A stretch of 64,000 nucleotides of DNA from Nocardioides marmoribigeumensis (GCF_031458325.1 NZ_JAVDYG010000001.1:868001-932000), one strand, 5' to 3'; numbered from the stretch's first letter, positions 43,303 to 52,864 are shown. The notes: a model not told the origin generated them from the sequence alone. Program-made: numbers and translations.

Positions 43303-43363
43303 GCGTACTCCGCCGTACGTGCTGCTCCTGCCCGATTTGTACAGCGCGTACGGCGGAGTACGC
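43303..43363 (+). repeat. 61-bp hairpin element, copy 2
   Basis: Perfect 17-bp arms GCGTACTCCGCCGTACG (43303-43319) and CGTACGGCGGAGTACGC (43347-43363) around a 27-nt loop that starts TGCTGCTCC and ends ACAGCG. It lies between azlD and the SGNH hydrolase gene. Loop length equals copies 1 and 3 exactly. Confidence 0.93.
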
Positions 43364-43456
43364 GGTGGGGTGGTGCAGGCGCACAGGCGGGCCATGGACG
43401 GGGCCCGGTCGCCGTCCTAGCGTGAGGAGCATCCGCCCCGCTCGGAGGGAGCCCCC

Positions 43457-44497
43457 ATGTCCCGTGTCCTCCGCCTCGCCGGTCCCGCCTCCGCCCTCGC
43501 GCTCCTGGCCGCCGCCCTGCCACTGGCCGCCCAGGCCGCGTCGCCGCCGTACGTCGCGCTCGGCGACTCCTACTCCTCCGGCGTCGGCACCCGCACCTAC
43601 ATCTCCGACGGGACGAGCTGTCAGCGCTCGGTCTACGCCTACCCCTCGCTGATCGCGACCGCGCGCGGCTACGCGCTCAACTTCCGGGCCTGCTCGGGAG
43701 CCCAGGTCGCCGACGTGCAGAACACCCAGCTGACGCCGCTGAGGGCGACGACGGCCTACGTCTCGCTCTCGGTCGGCGGCAACGACGCCGGCTTCGCCTC
43801 GGTGCTCACCACGTGCGCGAAGCCGTCGTGGGCCAGCGACTGCTACGGCGCGATCGACAAGGCGCAGACCTTCATCAAGAGCACGCTGCCGGGTCGCCTG
43901 TCCACGTTGTACGCCGCGATCCGCAGCAAGGCGCCCAACGCCAAGGTGGTGGTCGTCGGCTACCCGCGGATCTTCAACGGCGAGGACTGCAACGCGTTCA
44001 CGTGGTTCTCCCCGACCGAGGAGTCACGGCTCAACGCGACGGCCGACCTGCTCAACAGCACGACGTCGACCGCGGCCTCGGCCAAGGGCTTCACCTTCGC
44101 CAACCCGACCAGCCGCTTCGTCGGGCACGCGGTGTGCGACGACGTGGAGTGGATCAACGGGCTGTCCAACCCGGTCAGCGAGTCCTACCACCCCAAGATC
44201 GCCGGGCACCGGGACGGCTACACGCCCGTGGTCAGCCCGCTGCTCACCGGCTCCACGGTCACCGCGACGACCGCCGTGATGCGCGCGGCCGCCGGGTCGG
44301 CCGACCGGCTGGCGCGCCAGCAGCGCGCGTACGCCTCGCGCGACGCCTCGATCCGTCCCGAGTCGTTCCGCGCCCCCGACCTGCACAGCCCACGGGTGCT
44401 GCGGGCCGCGGCGAGGGCCGGCGTGGACGTCGACGACCCGGCGAGCGTGGCGAGGGCCGACCGCACCTACGACCGCCTCGCCCGCGCCTCCCGCTGA
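43457..44497 (+). CDS. Secreted SGNH/GDSL hydrolase
   Basis: 346-residue secreted esterase or lipase. A signal peptide spans about 1-28 (ending AQAAS). Block I VALGDSYSSG has nucleophile Ser38; block III is SVGGNDAGFAS near 108; the catalytic His block is SESYHPKIAGH near 243. This resembles the Streptomyces scabies/coelicolor esterase and lipase group, with paired cysteines (SC, AC, TC, DC, VC) for disulfides. A 75-residue Ala/Arg-rich C-terminal extension follows. It is bracketed by copies 2 and 3 of the hairpin repeat. Confidence 0.92.
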   Translation: MSRVLRLAGPASALALLAAALPLAAQAASPPYVALGDSYSSGVGTRTYISDGTSCQRSVYAYPSLIATARGYALNFRACSGAQVADVQNTQLTPLRATTAYVSLSVGGNDAGFASVLTTCAKPSWASDCYGAIDKAQTFIKSTLPGRLSTLYAAIRSKAPNAKVVVVGYPRIFNGEDCNAFTWFSPTEESRLNATADLLNSTTSTAASAKGFTFANPTSRFVGHAVCDDVEWINGLSNPVSESYHPKIAGHRDGYTPVVSPLLTGSTVTATTAVMRAAAGSADRLARQQRAYASRDASIRPESFRAPDLHSPRVLRAAARAGVDVDDPASVARADRTYDRLARASR

Positions 44498-44526
44498 GGG
44501 CGCGCGCTCGGCGGCGGCCGCGCGCC

Positions 44527-44586
44527 GCGTACTCCGACGTACGTGCTGGACATCTCGGACATCCACCACGCGTACGGCGGAGTACG
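44527..44586 (+). repeat. 61-bp hairpin element, copy 3
   Basis: Arms GCGTACTCCGACGTACG (44527-44543) and CGTACGGCGGAGTACG (44571-44586), one internal mismatch and the last base pair lost, around a 27-nt loop starting TGCTGGACA and ending CACCACG. It lies between the convergent SGNH hydrolase and dapB genes. Confidence 0.9.
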
Positions 44587-44604
44587 GCGGGCTGGAGCGC
44601 CGGC

Positions 44605-45771
<1,167 letters not shown>

Positions 45772-46428
45772 TCAACCCAGCAAGGGGAGACGCTCAGCCA
45801 GGGCGCCGAGGGCCGCACGGTCGTCGTCGGTCAGGGGGAGGCGCCCGGTCCCCTTGAGCGCGTAGTCGCGGTCGCTCCAGCCCGAGGGGGCCCGCCCTCG
45901 CAGCAGCCCGTCCAGCACGCGACGCACCTCGGCGAGCGCGGCGGGGGTCACCGGCGGCCCGGGCACGTGCCCGGTGAGGTCGAGGTGGTGGACCGTCGCC
46001 TCGACGACGAGCGTGCTGAGGAAGTCGGGCAGCGCCAGACGGTGACCCTGGGTCGCCACCACGTCGTCGAGCGGCGCCAGGAGCGCGGCGCGACCGGCTG
46101 CCGCGGCGGTCTCGTTCCACTGCTCGACCACCACGCGGGGGGAGGAGTACGCCGCCACGGCCGCACGAACGAACCGCAGGTGCGCCCTGCCGTCGCCCGA
46201 CGCGGGGTTCCAGTCGAGCCAGTAGGACACCGCGTCGGTGTCGGGTGGCTCGTCGGCCGGGGTGGCGAAGGTGACCAGTGCCCGCTGGGCGTCGAGCAGC
46301 AGGTGGAACAGCAGCTCGGCGACCGTCCACTCGGTGCGGGTGGGGGCGCCCAGCTGCGCCTCGTCGAGGTCGCGCGCCCAGGCCGTCACGCCGTCGTACA
46401 CCTGGCACAGCAGCGCACCGGGGTGCAT
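45772..46428 (-). CDS. Maleylpyruvate isomerase-type (DinB-fold, mycothiol-associated) protein
   Basis: 218 residues with the metal-binding four-helix bundle pattern of the mycothiol-dependent maleylpyruvate isomerase N-terminal domain: WTVAELLFHLLLDAQRAL near residue 35 (His ligand) and TLVVEATVHHLDLT near 145 (HHxD ligands). Substrate unknown. Its ATG overlaps the SPFH stop (TGATG), so it is cotranslated with the nfeD-SPFH pair. Confidence 0.8.
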   Translation of the reverse strand: MHPGALLCQVYDGVTAWARDLDEAQLGAPTRTEWTVAELLFHLLLDAQRALVTFATPADEPPDTDAVSYWLDWNPASGDGRAHLRFVRAAVAAYSSPRVVVEQWNETAAAAGRAALLAPLDDVVATQGHRLALPDFLSTLVVEATVHHLDLTGHVPGPPVTPAALAEVRRVLDGLLRGRAPSGWSDRDYALKGTGRLPLTDDDRAALGALAERLPLLG

Positions 46429-47543
46429 CAGGCGGGCGGCTCCTCCGCGGGCGGGGAGGACGGGGGCGGCGGAGGCAGGTCGGTGGACCTCCCCTGCGCG
46501 GCGGAGTCCGCCGCGGCGATCGCCTTCTGCACCTCGGCATCGGCGCTGGAGGAGTTGGCCTTGCGCTGCTCCTCGAGCTCGGTCAGCGAGGGGCCCATGT
46601 CGACCCGGTGCTTGACGCCGCCGGTGTGCTGCGGGATGCCGGCGACCTCGTGGACCGCGGACCCCAGCCCCTCGAGCGCCTTGGTGATCTCCGACGGCAC
46701 GACCCACACCTTGTTGGCGTCGCCCTCGGCGATCTTGGGCAGCATCTGGAGGTACTGGTAGGCCAGCAGCGACTGGTCTGGCTGACCGTCGTGGATGGCC
46801 TGGAAGACGGTCTGGATCGCCTGCCCCTCGCCCTGGGCCTTGAGGATCGCGGCCTCCCGCTCGGCCTGTGCCCGCAGGATCCGGGCCTCGCGCTCGCCCT
46901 CGGCATTGAGGATCGCGGCCTGCTTGTTGCCCTCCGCGGTGAGGATCGCGGACTGCCGCTGGCCCTCGGCGGTGAGGATGACCGCGCGCTTGTCGCGGTC
47001 GGCGCGCATCTGCTTCTCCATCGAGTCCTTGATCGACGGCGGCGGGTCGATGCCCTTGATCTCCACGCGCCCGACCCGGATGCCCCAGCGCGTGGTCGCC
47101 TCGTCGAGCACGCCGGACAGCCCTCGGTTGATGTCCTCACGGGAGGTCAGGGTCTGCTCGAGGTCCATGCCGCCGACGATGTTGCGCAGCGTGGTCATGG
47201 TCAGCTGCTCGACCGCGGAGATGTAGTTGGCGATCTCGTAGGTCGCCGCGACCGGGTCGGTGACCTGGAAGTAGATGACGGTGTCGATCGAGACGACCAG
47301 GTTGTCCTCGGTGATCACCGGCTGCGGGGGGAAGGAGACCACCTGCTCGCGCATGTCGATCATGTAGCGCACCCGGTCGACGAACGGCGTGACGACGTTG
47401 AGGCCGGGCTGGAGGGTGGTGCGGTACTTGCCGAAGCGTTCGACGACCCCGGCCCGGGCCTGCGGGACGATCCGGATCGTCTGCGCCAGCAGCAGGATCA
47501 CGAAGATCGCCAGGACGCCCAGCAGTGCGAGTGCGACTGTCAT
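46428..47543 (-). CDS. SPFH/stomatin-family membrane protein (QmcA-like)
   Basis: 371 residues: one N-terminal membrane helix (about 5-22), SPFH domain (VPQARAGVVERFGKYRTTL onward), a long Ala/Glu-rich coiled coil (about 170-250) with repeated ILxAEG segments, and a Pro-rich C-terminus ending PPAEEPPA. SPFH proteins form large membrane cages or rafts and typically pair with NfeD, which is encoded 9 bp upstream. A role in membrane-domain organisation is inferred from the family. Confidence 0.92.
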   Translation of the reverse strand: MTVALALLGVLAIFVILLLAQTIRIVPQARAGVVERFGKYRTTLQPGLNVVTPFVDRVRYMIDMREQVVSFPPQPVITEDNLVVSIDTVIYFQVTDPVAATYEIANYISAVEQLTMTTLRNIVGGMDLEQTLTSREDINRGLSGVLDEATTRWGIRVGRVEIKGIDPPPSIKDSMEKQMRADRDKRAVILTAEGQRQSAILTAEGNKQAAILNAEGEREARILRAQAEREAAILKAQGEGQAIQTVFQAIHDGQPDQSLLAYQYLQMLPKIAEGDANKVWVVPSEITKALEGLGSAVHEVAGIPQHTGGVKHRVDMGPSLTELEEQRKANSSSADAEVQKAIAAADSAAQGRSTDLPPPPPSSPPAEEPPA

Positions 47544-47552
47544 GTGGTTCTC

Positions 47553-48011
47553 CTAGGTGAGCTCGGGACGCTGCAGGACGTAGGCCGTGGCGCCCTTGAC
47601 CCGGACCACGTCGACGACTGCCCCCTGCGGGATCGTGTCGTCCTCGAGGTAGGGCGCGGCCGTCCACTCCTCGCCCCCGATCTTGACCCGTCCGGTCTGG
47701 TGCGGGGTGATCTCGCGCAGCACCGTGGCGCGGGCGCCGATGAGCGCCTCCGCGCCGGTCTTGAGGTCGGGACCGGCGTGCAGCCGCTTGACCATCGGGG
47801 GGCGGACCAGTGCGAGCAGGCCGACCGCCGTGGCCAGGGCGAGCCCGACCTGCAGCCCGAACGGTGCGCCGACCAGCGCGGCGACCGCCCCGACCCCGGC
47901 GCCGCCGGCCAGCATGACGAGGAAGAGGTCGAGGCTCACGATCTCGGCCATCGCGAGCAGCACCGCGAGGATCGCCCAGGCGGCGGCGGCATGCTCCGAG
48001 AGCCAGTCCAT
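47553..48011 (-). CDS. NfeD family membrane protein
   Basis: 152 residues: two to three membrane segments (about 10-80) with the glycine-rich LAGGAGVGAVAALVG, then the C-terminal OB-fold NfeD domain GARATVLREITPHQTGRVKIGGEEW near 98-122. No N-terminal protease domain is present, so this is the short NfeD form that partners stomatins. It leads the SPFH operon. Confidence 0.92.
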   Translation of the reverse strand: MDWLSEHAAAAWAILAVLLAMAEIVSLDLFLVMLAGGAGVGAVAALVGAPFGLQVGLALATAVGLLALVRPPMVKRLHAGPDLKTGAEALIGARATVLREITPHQTGRVKIGGEEWTAAPYLEDDTIPQGAVVDVVRVKGATAYVLQRPELT

Positions 48012-48062
48012 AGCCGGAGCCTAGCCGGACGGCCCTGGCGCTCCGACGCACTCGGGAGCAGG

Positions 48063-48860
48063 ATGCGAGGCATGGCGACGACCGAGACGCACCGGCGCAT
48101 CTGCAACCTCGTGCCCTCCAAGGGCACCGACCGCGACTGGACCTTCGACGACGCGGTCGCCGGCGGCATGGTCGCGGCGCGCGCGGCACTGCCCGAGGCG
48201 CACGACCTGCGCGAGACCTGGTGGAAGGTCGGCGACCAGGGCTACACCGGGTCCTGCGTCGGCTGGGCCACCGCCGACGGCGTCGGCCGGTGGCTGATGG
48301 TCACCGCCGGCAAGATCACCCAGCGGCAGCGCCTCTCCCCCCGCTTCGTCTGGATGGCCTCCAAGGAGACCGACGAGTTCCGCGACCGCCCGACGTCGTT
48401 CGTCGAGGAGTCCGGCACGTCGCTCAAGGCCGCCATGGACGTCGCCCGCAAGTACGGCTACGTCATGGAGAAGGACCTCCCGTTCGAGGTCGAGACCGCG
48501 ATGTTCACCGGCCCCGAGAACGCGTTGTACGCCGGGGCGTCGGGTCGGCGCGTCTCCTACGTCAACCTCGGTCTCGACCTCCAGCGCTGGAAGCGGTGGC
48601 TGGTCCACAAGGGCCCGATCCTGGCCGGCCTCTGGGTCGACGACGCCTGGATGTCGCTGGGCGCCGACGGACTGCTCGACGAGTGGGGCGGCGGGACGTA
48701 CGGCGGCCACGCGGTCACGATCGTCGGCTACCGGGCCGACGGGCGCTTCATCGTGCGCAACTCGTGGGGGAGGTCGTGGGGGCACCGCGGCTTCGCCTAC
48801 GTGACGCCGGCCTACCTCCACGCCGGCTTCTACCCCGAGTCCTACGGCGCCACCGTCTGA
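48063..48860 (+). CDS. Papain-like (C1) cysteine peptidase
   Basis: About 265 residues. The catalytic Cys is about residue 65 in QGYTGSCVGWATAD, His about 216 in YGGHAVTIVGY and Asn about 233 in VRNSWGRSWGHRGF, with the Gln of the oxyanion hole in GDQG. This is the complete papain set. No signal peptide and no long inhibitory propeptide are visible, so it may act inside the cell or be a non-classical form. ATG 48063 (after GGGAG) or ATG 48072 could be the start. It is divergent from nfeD. Confidence 0.88.
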   Translation: MRGMATTETHRRICNLVPSKGTDRDWTFDDAVAGGMVAARAALPEAHDLRETWWKVGDQGYTGSCVGWATADGVGRWLMVTAGKITQRQRLSPRFVWMASKETDEFRDRPTSFVEESGTSLKAAMDVARKYGYVMEKDLPFEVETAMFTGPENALYAGASGRRVSYVNLGLDLQRWKRWLVHKGPILAGLWVDDAWMSLGADGLLDEWGGGTYGGHAVTIVGYRADGRFIVRNSWGRSWGHRGFAYVTPAYLHAGFYPESYGATV

Positions 48861-48906
48861 CGTGTCGCACCGTCGTACGGCGGCGGCGGGCCCCGATGAT
48901 CGAGCC

Positions 48907-49098
48907 ATGAAGACCACCCCGTCCTTCGCCGTCCTCGCCGGGTGCGGCGCCGTCCTGTGGTTCCTCGCCGGCTTCGTGCAGGGAGGGCTGCGGAGCTCCG
49001 CCGACCCGGAGCTCGTCCTGGGCTTCGGCGAGGCGTTCCGCGCCCTGGGGTGGGTGGCGGTGATCGGCGCGGCCCTCACGCTCGTGCGGCGCACCTGA
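48907..49098 (+). CDS. Small membrane protein, unknown function
   Basis: 63 residues with two hydrophobic segments (about 8-26 and 46-60) separated by a charged loop. Not recognised. The stop overlaps the next start (TGATG), so it is translated together with the ArsC-like gene. Confidence 0.7.
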   Translation: MKTTPSFAVLAGCGAVLWFLAGFVQGGLRSSADPELVLGFGEAFRALGWVAVIGAALTLVRRT

Positions 49099-49487
49099 TG
49101 GAGATCTGGGTCAACCCGGCGTGCTCGAAGTGTCGGGCCGCGACCGCGGCGCTCGACGAGGCGGGCGTGGACTACACGGTCCGGCGCTACCTCGACGACC
49201 CGCCGAGCCGCGCCGAGCTCGAGGAGGTGCTCGCGCGCCTCGACCTGGAGCCGTGGCACGTCACGCGCACCGGTGAGCCGGAGGCCACCGCGGTGGAGGG
49301 TCTCCCCCGCACCCAGGAGGCGCGTGGTCAGTGGCTCGACGCCCTCGCGTCGCACCCACGGCTGATCCAGCGCCCGATCATCACCGCCGACGACGGCACG
49401 ACGGTCGTCGGTCGCGACCCGGCCTCCCTGGCCAGGGTCCTGCCCGGACGGCGACCCGACGCCGACGACGGGGCGCGGGAGTCCTAG
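49098..49487 (+). CDS. ArsC/Spx-family thioredoxin-fold protein
   Basis: 129 residues with N-terminal NPACSKCRAA (CxxC) and the arsenate-reductase family pattern RYLDDPPSRAELEEVLARL and LIQRPIITADDGTTVVGRDP. Glutaredoxin-linked arsenate reductases have a single Cys in CSxSR; here the CxxC suggests thioredoxin-like chemistry. Whether it reduces arsenate is open, as no arsenic genes are near. Confidence 0.85.
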   Translation: MEIWVNPACSKCRAATAALDEAGVDYTVRRYLDDPPSRAELEEVLARLDLEPWHVTRTGEPEATAVEGLPRTQEARGQWLDALASHPRLIQRPIITADDGTTVVGRDPASLARVLPGRRPDADDGARES

Positions 49488-49496
49488 CCTCGGAGC

Positions 49497-49721
49497 ATGG
49501 CAGCGACGAAGAGCAGGAAGCGCTGGTCCGACCTGACCCCCACCCAGCAGCGGCTGATCGTGGCGGGTGGTGCCGTCGAGCTGGTGATGACCACCGTGGC
49601 GGCTCGCGACCTGGCGCGGAGGTCGAGCGACCAGGTCCGCGGCCCGAGGGCGCTGTGGGCCGCGGCGCTCGTGGTGCAGCCGGTGGGCCCGCTGGCCTAC
49701 CTGCGCCTCGGCCGCCGCTGA
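49497..49721 (+). CDS. Small PLDc_N-like two-helix membrane protein
   Basis: 74 residues: basic N-terminus, then two hydrophobic segments (about 17-34 and 51-68). The closing pattern LWAAALVVQPVGPLAYLRLGRR matches the end of the PLDc_N (phospholipase D nuclease N-terminal) small-protein family. Function unknown. It starts 9 bp after the ArsC-like gene and is followed by a strong hairpin. Confidence 0.75.
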   Translation: MAATKSRKRWSDLTPTQQRLIVAGGAVELVMTTVAARDLARRSSDQVRGPRALWAAALVVQPVGPLAYLRLGRR

Positions 49722-49735
49722 GGTCCGGGCACGAC

Positions 49736-49763
49736 GAGGCCCCCACCGGTCGGCGGGGGCCTC
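49736..49763. terminator. Bidirectional hairpin terminator
   Basis: GAGGCCCCC (49736-49744) pairs perfectly with GGGGGCCTC (49755-49763) around a 10-nt loop between two convergent genes. Confidence 0.85.
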
Positions 49764-49778
49764 GAGGAGCGGTGCGGG

Positions 49779-50312
49779 TCAGCCGAAGTAGGCCCACCCG
49801 GCGCCGGTGCTGCAGGACAGCTGCGAGCTGCAGGCGTAGTCGTAGCCGTTGAAGGCCACGCCCCGGGCGCCGAGCTGCATGCCGGTGCTGCTCACGTGCC
49901 AGCTGAGCGACTCCTGGACCGTGTAGTAGCCGGTGCCGACGTTGAAGTTGACCTGCGGGAGCTTGACGCTGCTGTGGTAGCCCATCGAGTAGGCGTAGGT
50001 CGCCGACTTGTAGAGGGCCCACGCCGAGCCGTTCCAGCGGTAGACGCGGTACTGGATGCGGACGTTCTGCGCGGCGGTGGCGCTCGGCGACCGGCCGACG
50101 GTCGGGCCGGGGACGCGGACCTGGCGCTGGAGGCAGTTGCCGGCCGGGTAGCAGGTGTTGGTGGTGCCGGCGGTGACGTAGCCGGGCGAGATCGAGCCGT
50201 AGGAGCCGGAGGCGCCGTAGAGCTGCACGGCCTGCGCCGAGCCGAGGTTGGTGCCGAGGAAGGCGACGAGCGCGGTGAGGAGGACGGCGAACGAGCGACG
50301 GACGGTGGACAT
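49779..50312 (-). CDS. Secreted hypothetical protein with predicted SARP-controlled promoter
   Basis: 177 residues. Signal peptide at about 1-28 (hydrophobic FAVLLTALVAFLGTNLGSAQA), then a beta-rich, Tyr/Ser/Gly-rich mature domain with two cysteine pairs (CYPAGNC and CSSQLSC). I do not recognise the family. Its leader has AAGGAGA before the ATG, and 61-77 nt upstream lies a CTAAGC direct repeat shared with two other secreted genes here. It is probably part of the exoprotein regulon of the BTAD regulator at 54465. Confidence 0.85.
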   Translation of the reverse strand: MSTVRRSFAVLLTALVAFLGTNLGSAQAVQLYGASGSYGSISPGYVTAGTTNTCYPAGNCLQRQVRVPGPTVGRSPSATAAQNVRIQYRVYRWNGSAWALYKSATYAYSMGYHSSVKLPQVNFNVGTGYYTVQESLSWHVSSTGMQLGARGVAFNGYDYACSSQLSCSTGAGWAYFG

Positions 50313-50372
50313 GAGGTTCTCCTTGGGTGTGGGGCCCCGGGCGGGGCCGTTGTGATGACTCTGGATCGAGTC

Positions 50373-50389
50373 GCTTAGCGGCCGCTTAG
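50373..50389 (-). promoter_or_regulatory. SARP-type box of the 49779-50312 gene
   Basis: On the minus strand CTAAGC-N5-CTAAGC (50384-50389 and 50373-50378), then 9 nt, then CAGAGT as a likely -10 (50358-50363). The same spacing recurs at 52865 and 57399. Confidence 0.75.
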
Positions 50390-50414
50390 GGCCGCTCGGG
50401 GTCGGTCGCCGCCG

Positions 50415-52808
50415 TCAGGCCTTGACCTTGACCTGGATGCGGACGACGTCGCGGATGCCGTCCCCGACCGGGTTGTGGACGGCGTGGAGGTACCACGTGG
50501 CGACCTGGCCGACCTTGGTGGTGGAGCCGACCTTGAGGGTCATCACCACGCTGCGGGTGGCGCCCGGTGCGACCTCGAGCAGCGAGTAGGTGCCGGCGGC
50601 GACCTGGGAGGTCACCTTGGTGCCGTTGCGGCTCCAGGTGCGGCTCATCCCGGCGGTCCCGGAGCGGGCCTCGGCCAGCGACCAGTTGTCGGCCGCGTTG
50701 CCGTCGTTGCCGATGCGGACCGTGAAGGTGCGGCTGGCGCCCTTGCGCAGCGACACCGCGATGGTCTGGCCGGTGCCGGTCCGGTTGTAGACCCCGTTGC
50801 CCCTCCAGGTGCCGGTCCCGACGCGGACCTCGCCGTCGGGCCGGAAGACGGGAGCCGGCGGGGTGGTGGGCGTGGGCTCGGGCGTCGGCTCCGGGGTCGG
50901 CTCGGGCGTCGGCTCCGGGGTCGGCTCGGGCGTCGGCTCCGGCGTCGGCTCCGGCGTCGGCTCCGGGGTCGGCTCCGGGGTCGGCTCCGTCACGGGCTGC
51001 TCGATCGCGTCGCCCAGCGCCTTGCGGGCCTGGTCGAGGGCGCTCTGGCCGAAGGTGGTGGAGTACGCCGCGGCGTCGAGGTCGCCGCCCAGCAGCGACA
51101 GCGCCGTGCTGCGGGCCAGGGCGGCCGTCCCGGGGTCCGAGGCGGCCAGCTTCAGGTACTCGTAGTCCTCGCGCCCGTCGCGCATCCGCTTGAGCCGGAT
51201 GGACTCGACCGGGATGTCGGTGGTGCCGCCGATGCAGCCGGGCGCCGTGCCGGGGGTGCAGGCCCTGCCGGGGTAGAAGAGCGTCGCGTCGCCGTTCATG
51301 CCGGACTCGTAGAGGCAGTTCGTCCCGCCGGCGCCGCACTGGTTCCAGGCCTGGCCGAGGCGGTAGTCGACTCCCCAGTAGAGCTCGCCGGTCGCATCGA
51401 GCAGGAAGGCGGTCCAGGGCATGGCGCGGGCCTGGGAGGCGGGCTGGTCGATGCCGTAGCCGGCCCAGCCGTTGTAGAACGGGTCGTTCCAGCCCTCCTC
51501 GCCCGGGTTGTTGCACGCCGCGGACTCGCACGAGCTGTAGAGCCAGACCTTGTTGCGCTGCCCGTCGGCGCTCTCCGCCGCCCAGGCGTCGTACGTCGGG
51601 CGCTGGTTGCCCTGGAAGGTGCCGTTGCGTCCGTCCATCATCCGGCCGAGGACGACCAGGTCGTCGATCCACCCGTCGGCGCCGTTGGCCTTGGCGTAGG
51701 GCAGCGGGGTGGTGACGAGCTCGCGCATCCTACGGGACTGGGCGACGGTGTGGTTGTCGGCGCAGGCCGCCCAGTTGGTGCTGCTCTGGTTGGGCTCGTC
51801 GCAGGTGTAGTAGCTCAGGCGGTCGGCGAAGCCGTCGGTGGTGGCCTGGGCCTTCCAGGCGTCGAGGCAGCTCGCCTTGCAGTAGTGCCACAGGACGAGG
51901 TTGGTCGCCCTCGCGCCGGGGAGACGGATCGGGCTGCCGACCGACGCGGGGGCGGCGGTGCCGTTGACGATCGGCAGCACCTGCTGGCGCCAGCTGCTCT
52001 GCATCGCGCCGGACAGCGCGGCACCCCGGTCGACCTGCCACGGGGTGGAGATCGAGATGCGGTTCTCCAGCGCGACCCGCTCGTAGACGGCCGAGAGGCG
52101 GTTGGCCTCGGCGACGTCGCCGTTGCAGGTGCCGGAGCCGGTGTGGACCTGGCACTGCTTGGTCGGCTCGGTGAGGAAGACCCCGTCGAGGGAGGACGTG
52201 GAAGGAAGGGCGAGGTTGCGGACGGTCACGCGGACCGAGACGGTGCCCACCAGGGTCGAGCCGTCCTTGACCCGCAGGCTGCCGGTGTAGGTGTCGGGAG
52301 CCTGGTCGCGGGAGGCCAGGACGTCGACCCAGAGCACGGCGCGACCGTTGGCCGGCACCGGGGTGCGGAACGCGGAGCGCTCCTGGTGGTAGATCGGGTC
52401 GACCTGCGGGACCAGCGCGTCGGGCCACTGACCCACCGTGGACTCCCCGTCGCTGAGGTGGTCGGCGGAGACCTTGAGGTAGGACTCGCGGTAGACGGTC
52501 AGCGCGCTCGCGGGGAGCGTGCCGCCGCGCGCACCCGTCAGGTCGCCGGCCTCGACCCGCAGCTGGCCGATCCCCTCGCCGTCGGCACGCACCGCGACCT
52601 GGAAGGACTCGAACTCGTTGCGCGCCACGGTGAGGTCGGCCCCGGCTGCGCCGGCGGGCGTGGCGTCCTCGGCCTTGAGCGTGACCAGCGGGCCCAGCAC
52701 GGTGAGGTCCGAGACGGCCGCCTGGGCGGTGCCGGGGACCAGGGCGAGGAGCGAGGTCCCCAGCGAGGTGGCGAGCGCGAGGGCGGCGGTGCGGCGTCCG
52801 AGGTGCAT
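50415..52808 (-). CDS. Secreted DUF4091 (glycoside-hydrolase-like) protein
   Basis: 797 residues. Signal peptide at about 1-31; an N-terminal beta-sandwich-like region (about 33-205); a central TIM-barrel-like region with DUF4091 features (YYTCDEPNQSS near 340, MPWTAFLLDATGELYWGVDYR near 470, DGREDYEYLKL near 560); a Pro-Thr-Glu linker of about ten TPEP units (about 608-650); and a C-terminal beta domain of about 140 residues. DUF4091 proteins are presumed carbohydrate-active; the substrate is unknown. GAAGGAGA precedes the ATG and a SARP-type box lies 57-73 nt upstream. Confidence 0.88.
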   Translation of the reverse strand: MHLGRRTAALALATSLGTSLLALVPGTAQAAVSDLTVLGPLVTLKAEDATPAGAAGADLTVARNEFESFQVAVRADGEGIGQLRVEAGDLTGARGGTLPASALTVYRESYLKVSADHLSDGESTVGQWPDALVPQVDPIYHQERSAFRTPVPANGRAVLWVDVLASRDQAPDTYTGSLRVKDGSTLVGTVSVRVTVRNLALPSTSSLDGVFLTEPTKQCQVHTGSGTCNGDVAEANRLSAVYERVALENRISISTPWQVDRGAALSGAMQSSWRQQVLPIVNGTAAPASVGSPIRLPGARATNLVLWHYCKASCLDAWKAQATTDGFADRLSYYTCDEPNQSSTNWAACADNHTVAQSRRMRELVTTPLPYAKANGADGWIDDLVVLGRMMDGRNGTFQGNQRPTYDAWAAESADGQRNKVWLYSSCESAACNNPGEEGWNDPFYNGWAGYGIDQPASQARAMPWTAFLLDATGELYWGVDYRLGQAWNQCGAGGTNCLYESGMNGDATLFYPGRACTPGTAPGCIGGTTDIPVESIRLKRMRDGREDYEYLKLAASDPGTAALARSTALSLLGGDLDAAAYSTTFGQSALDQARKALGDAIEQPVTEPTPEPTPEPTPEPTPEPTPEPTPEPTPEPTPEPTPEPTPTTPPAPVFRPDGEVRVGTGTWRGNGVYNRTGTGQTIAVSLRKGASRTFTVRIGNDGNAADNWSLAEARSGTAGMSRTWSRNGTKVTSQVAAGTYSLLEVAPGATRSVVMTLKVGSTTKVGQVATWYLHAVHNPVGDGIRDVVRIQVKVKA
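50869..50997. repeat. 12-bp tandem repeat encoding the TPEP linker
   Basis: Near-identical 12-bp units of the type GTCGGCTCCGGG / GTCGGCTCGGGC (plus strand) encode Thr-Pro-Glu-Pro in the DUF4091 protein. The linker is likely extended and copy number may vary. Confidence 0.9.
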
Positions 52809-52864
52809 CGGTGTCTCCTTCGAGCGGCCCCTGGTGGGCCGGTGGAAGGAGACTGCGGGTCGGC

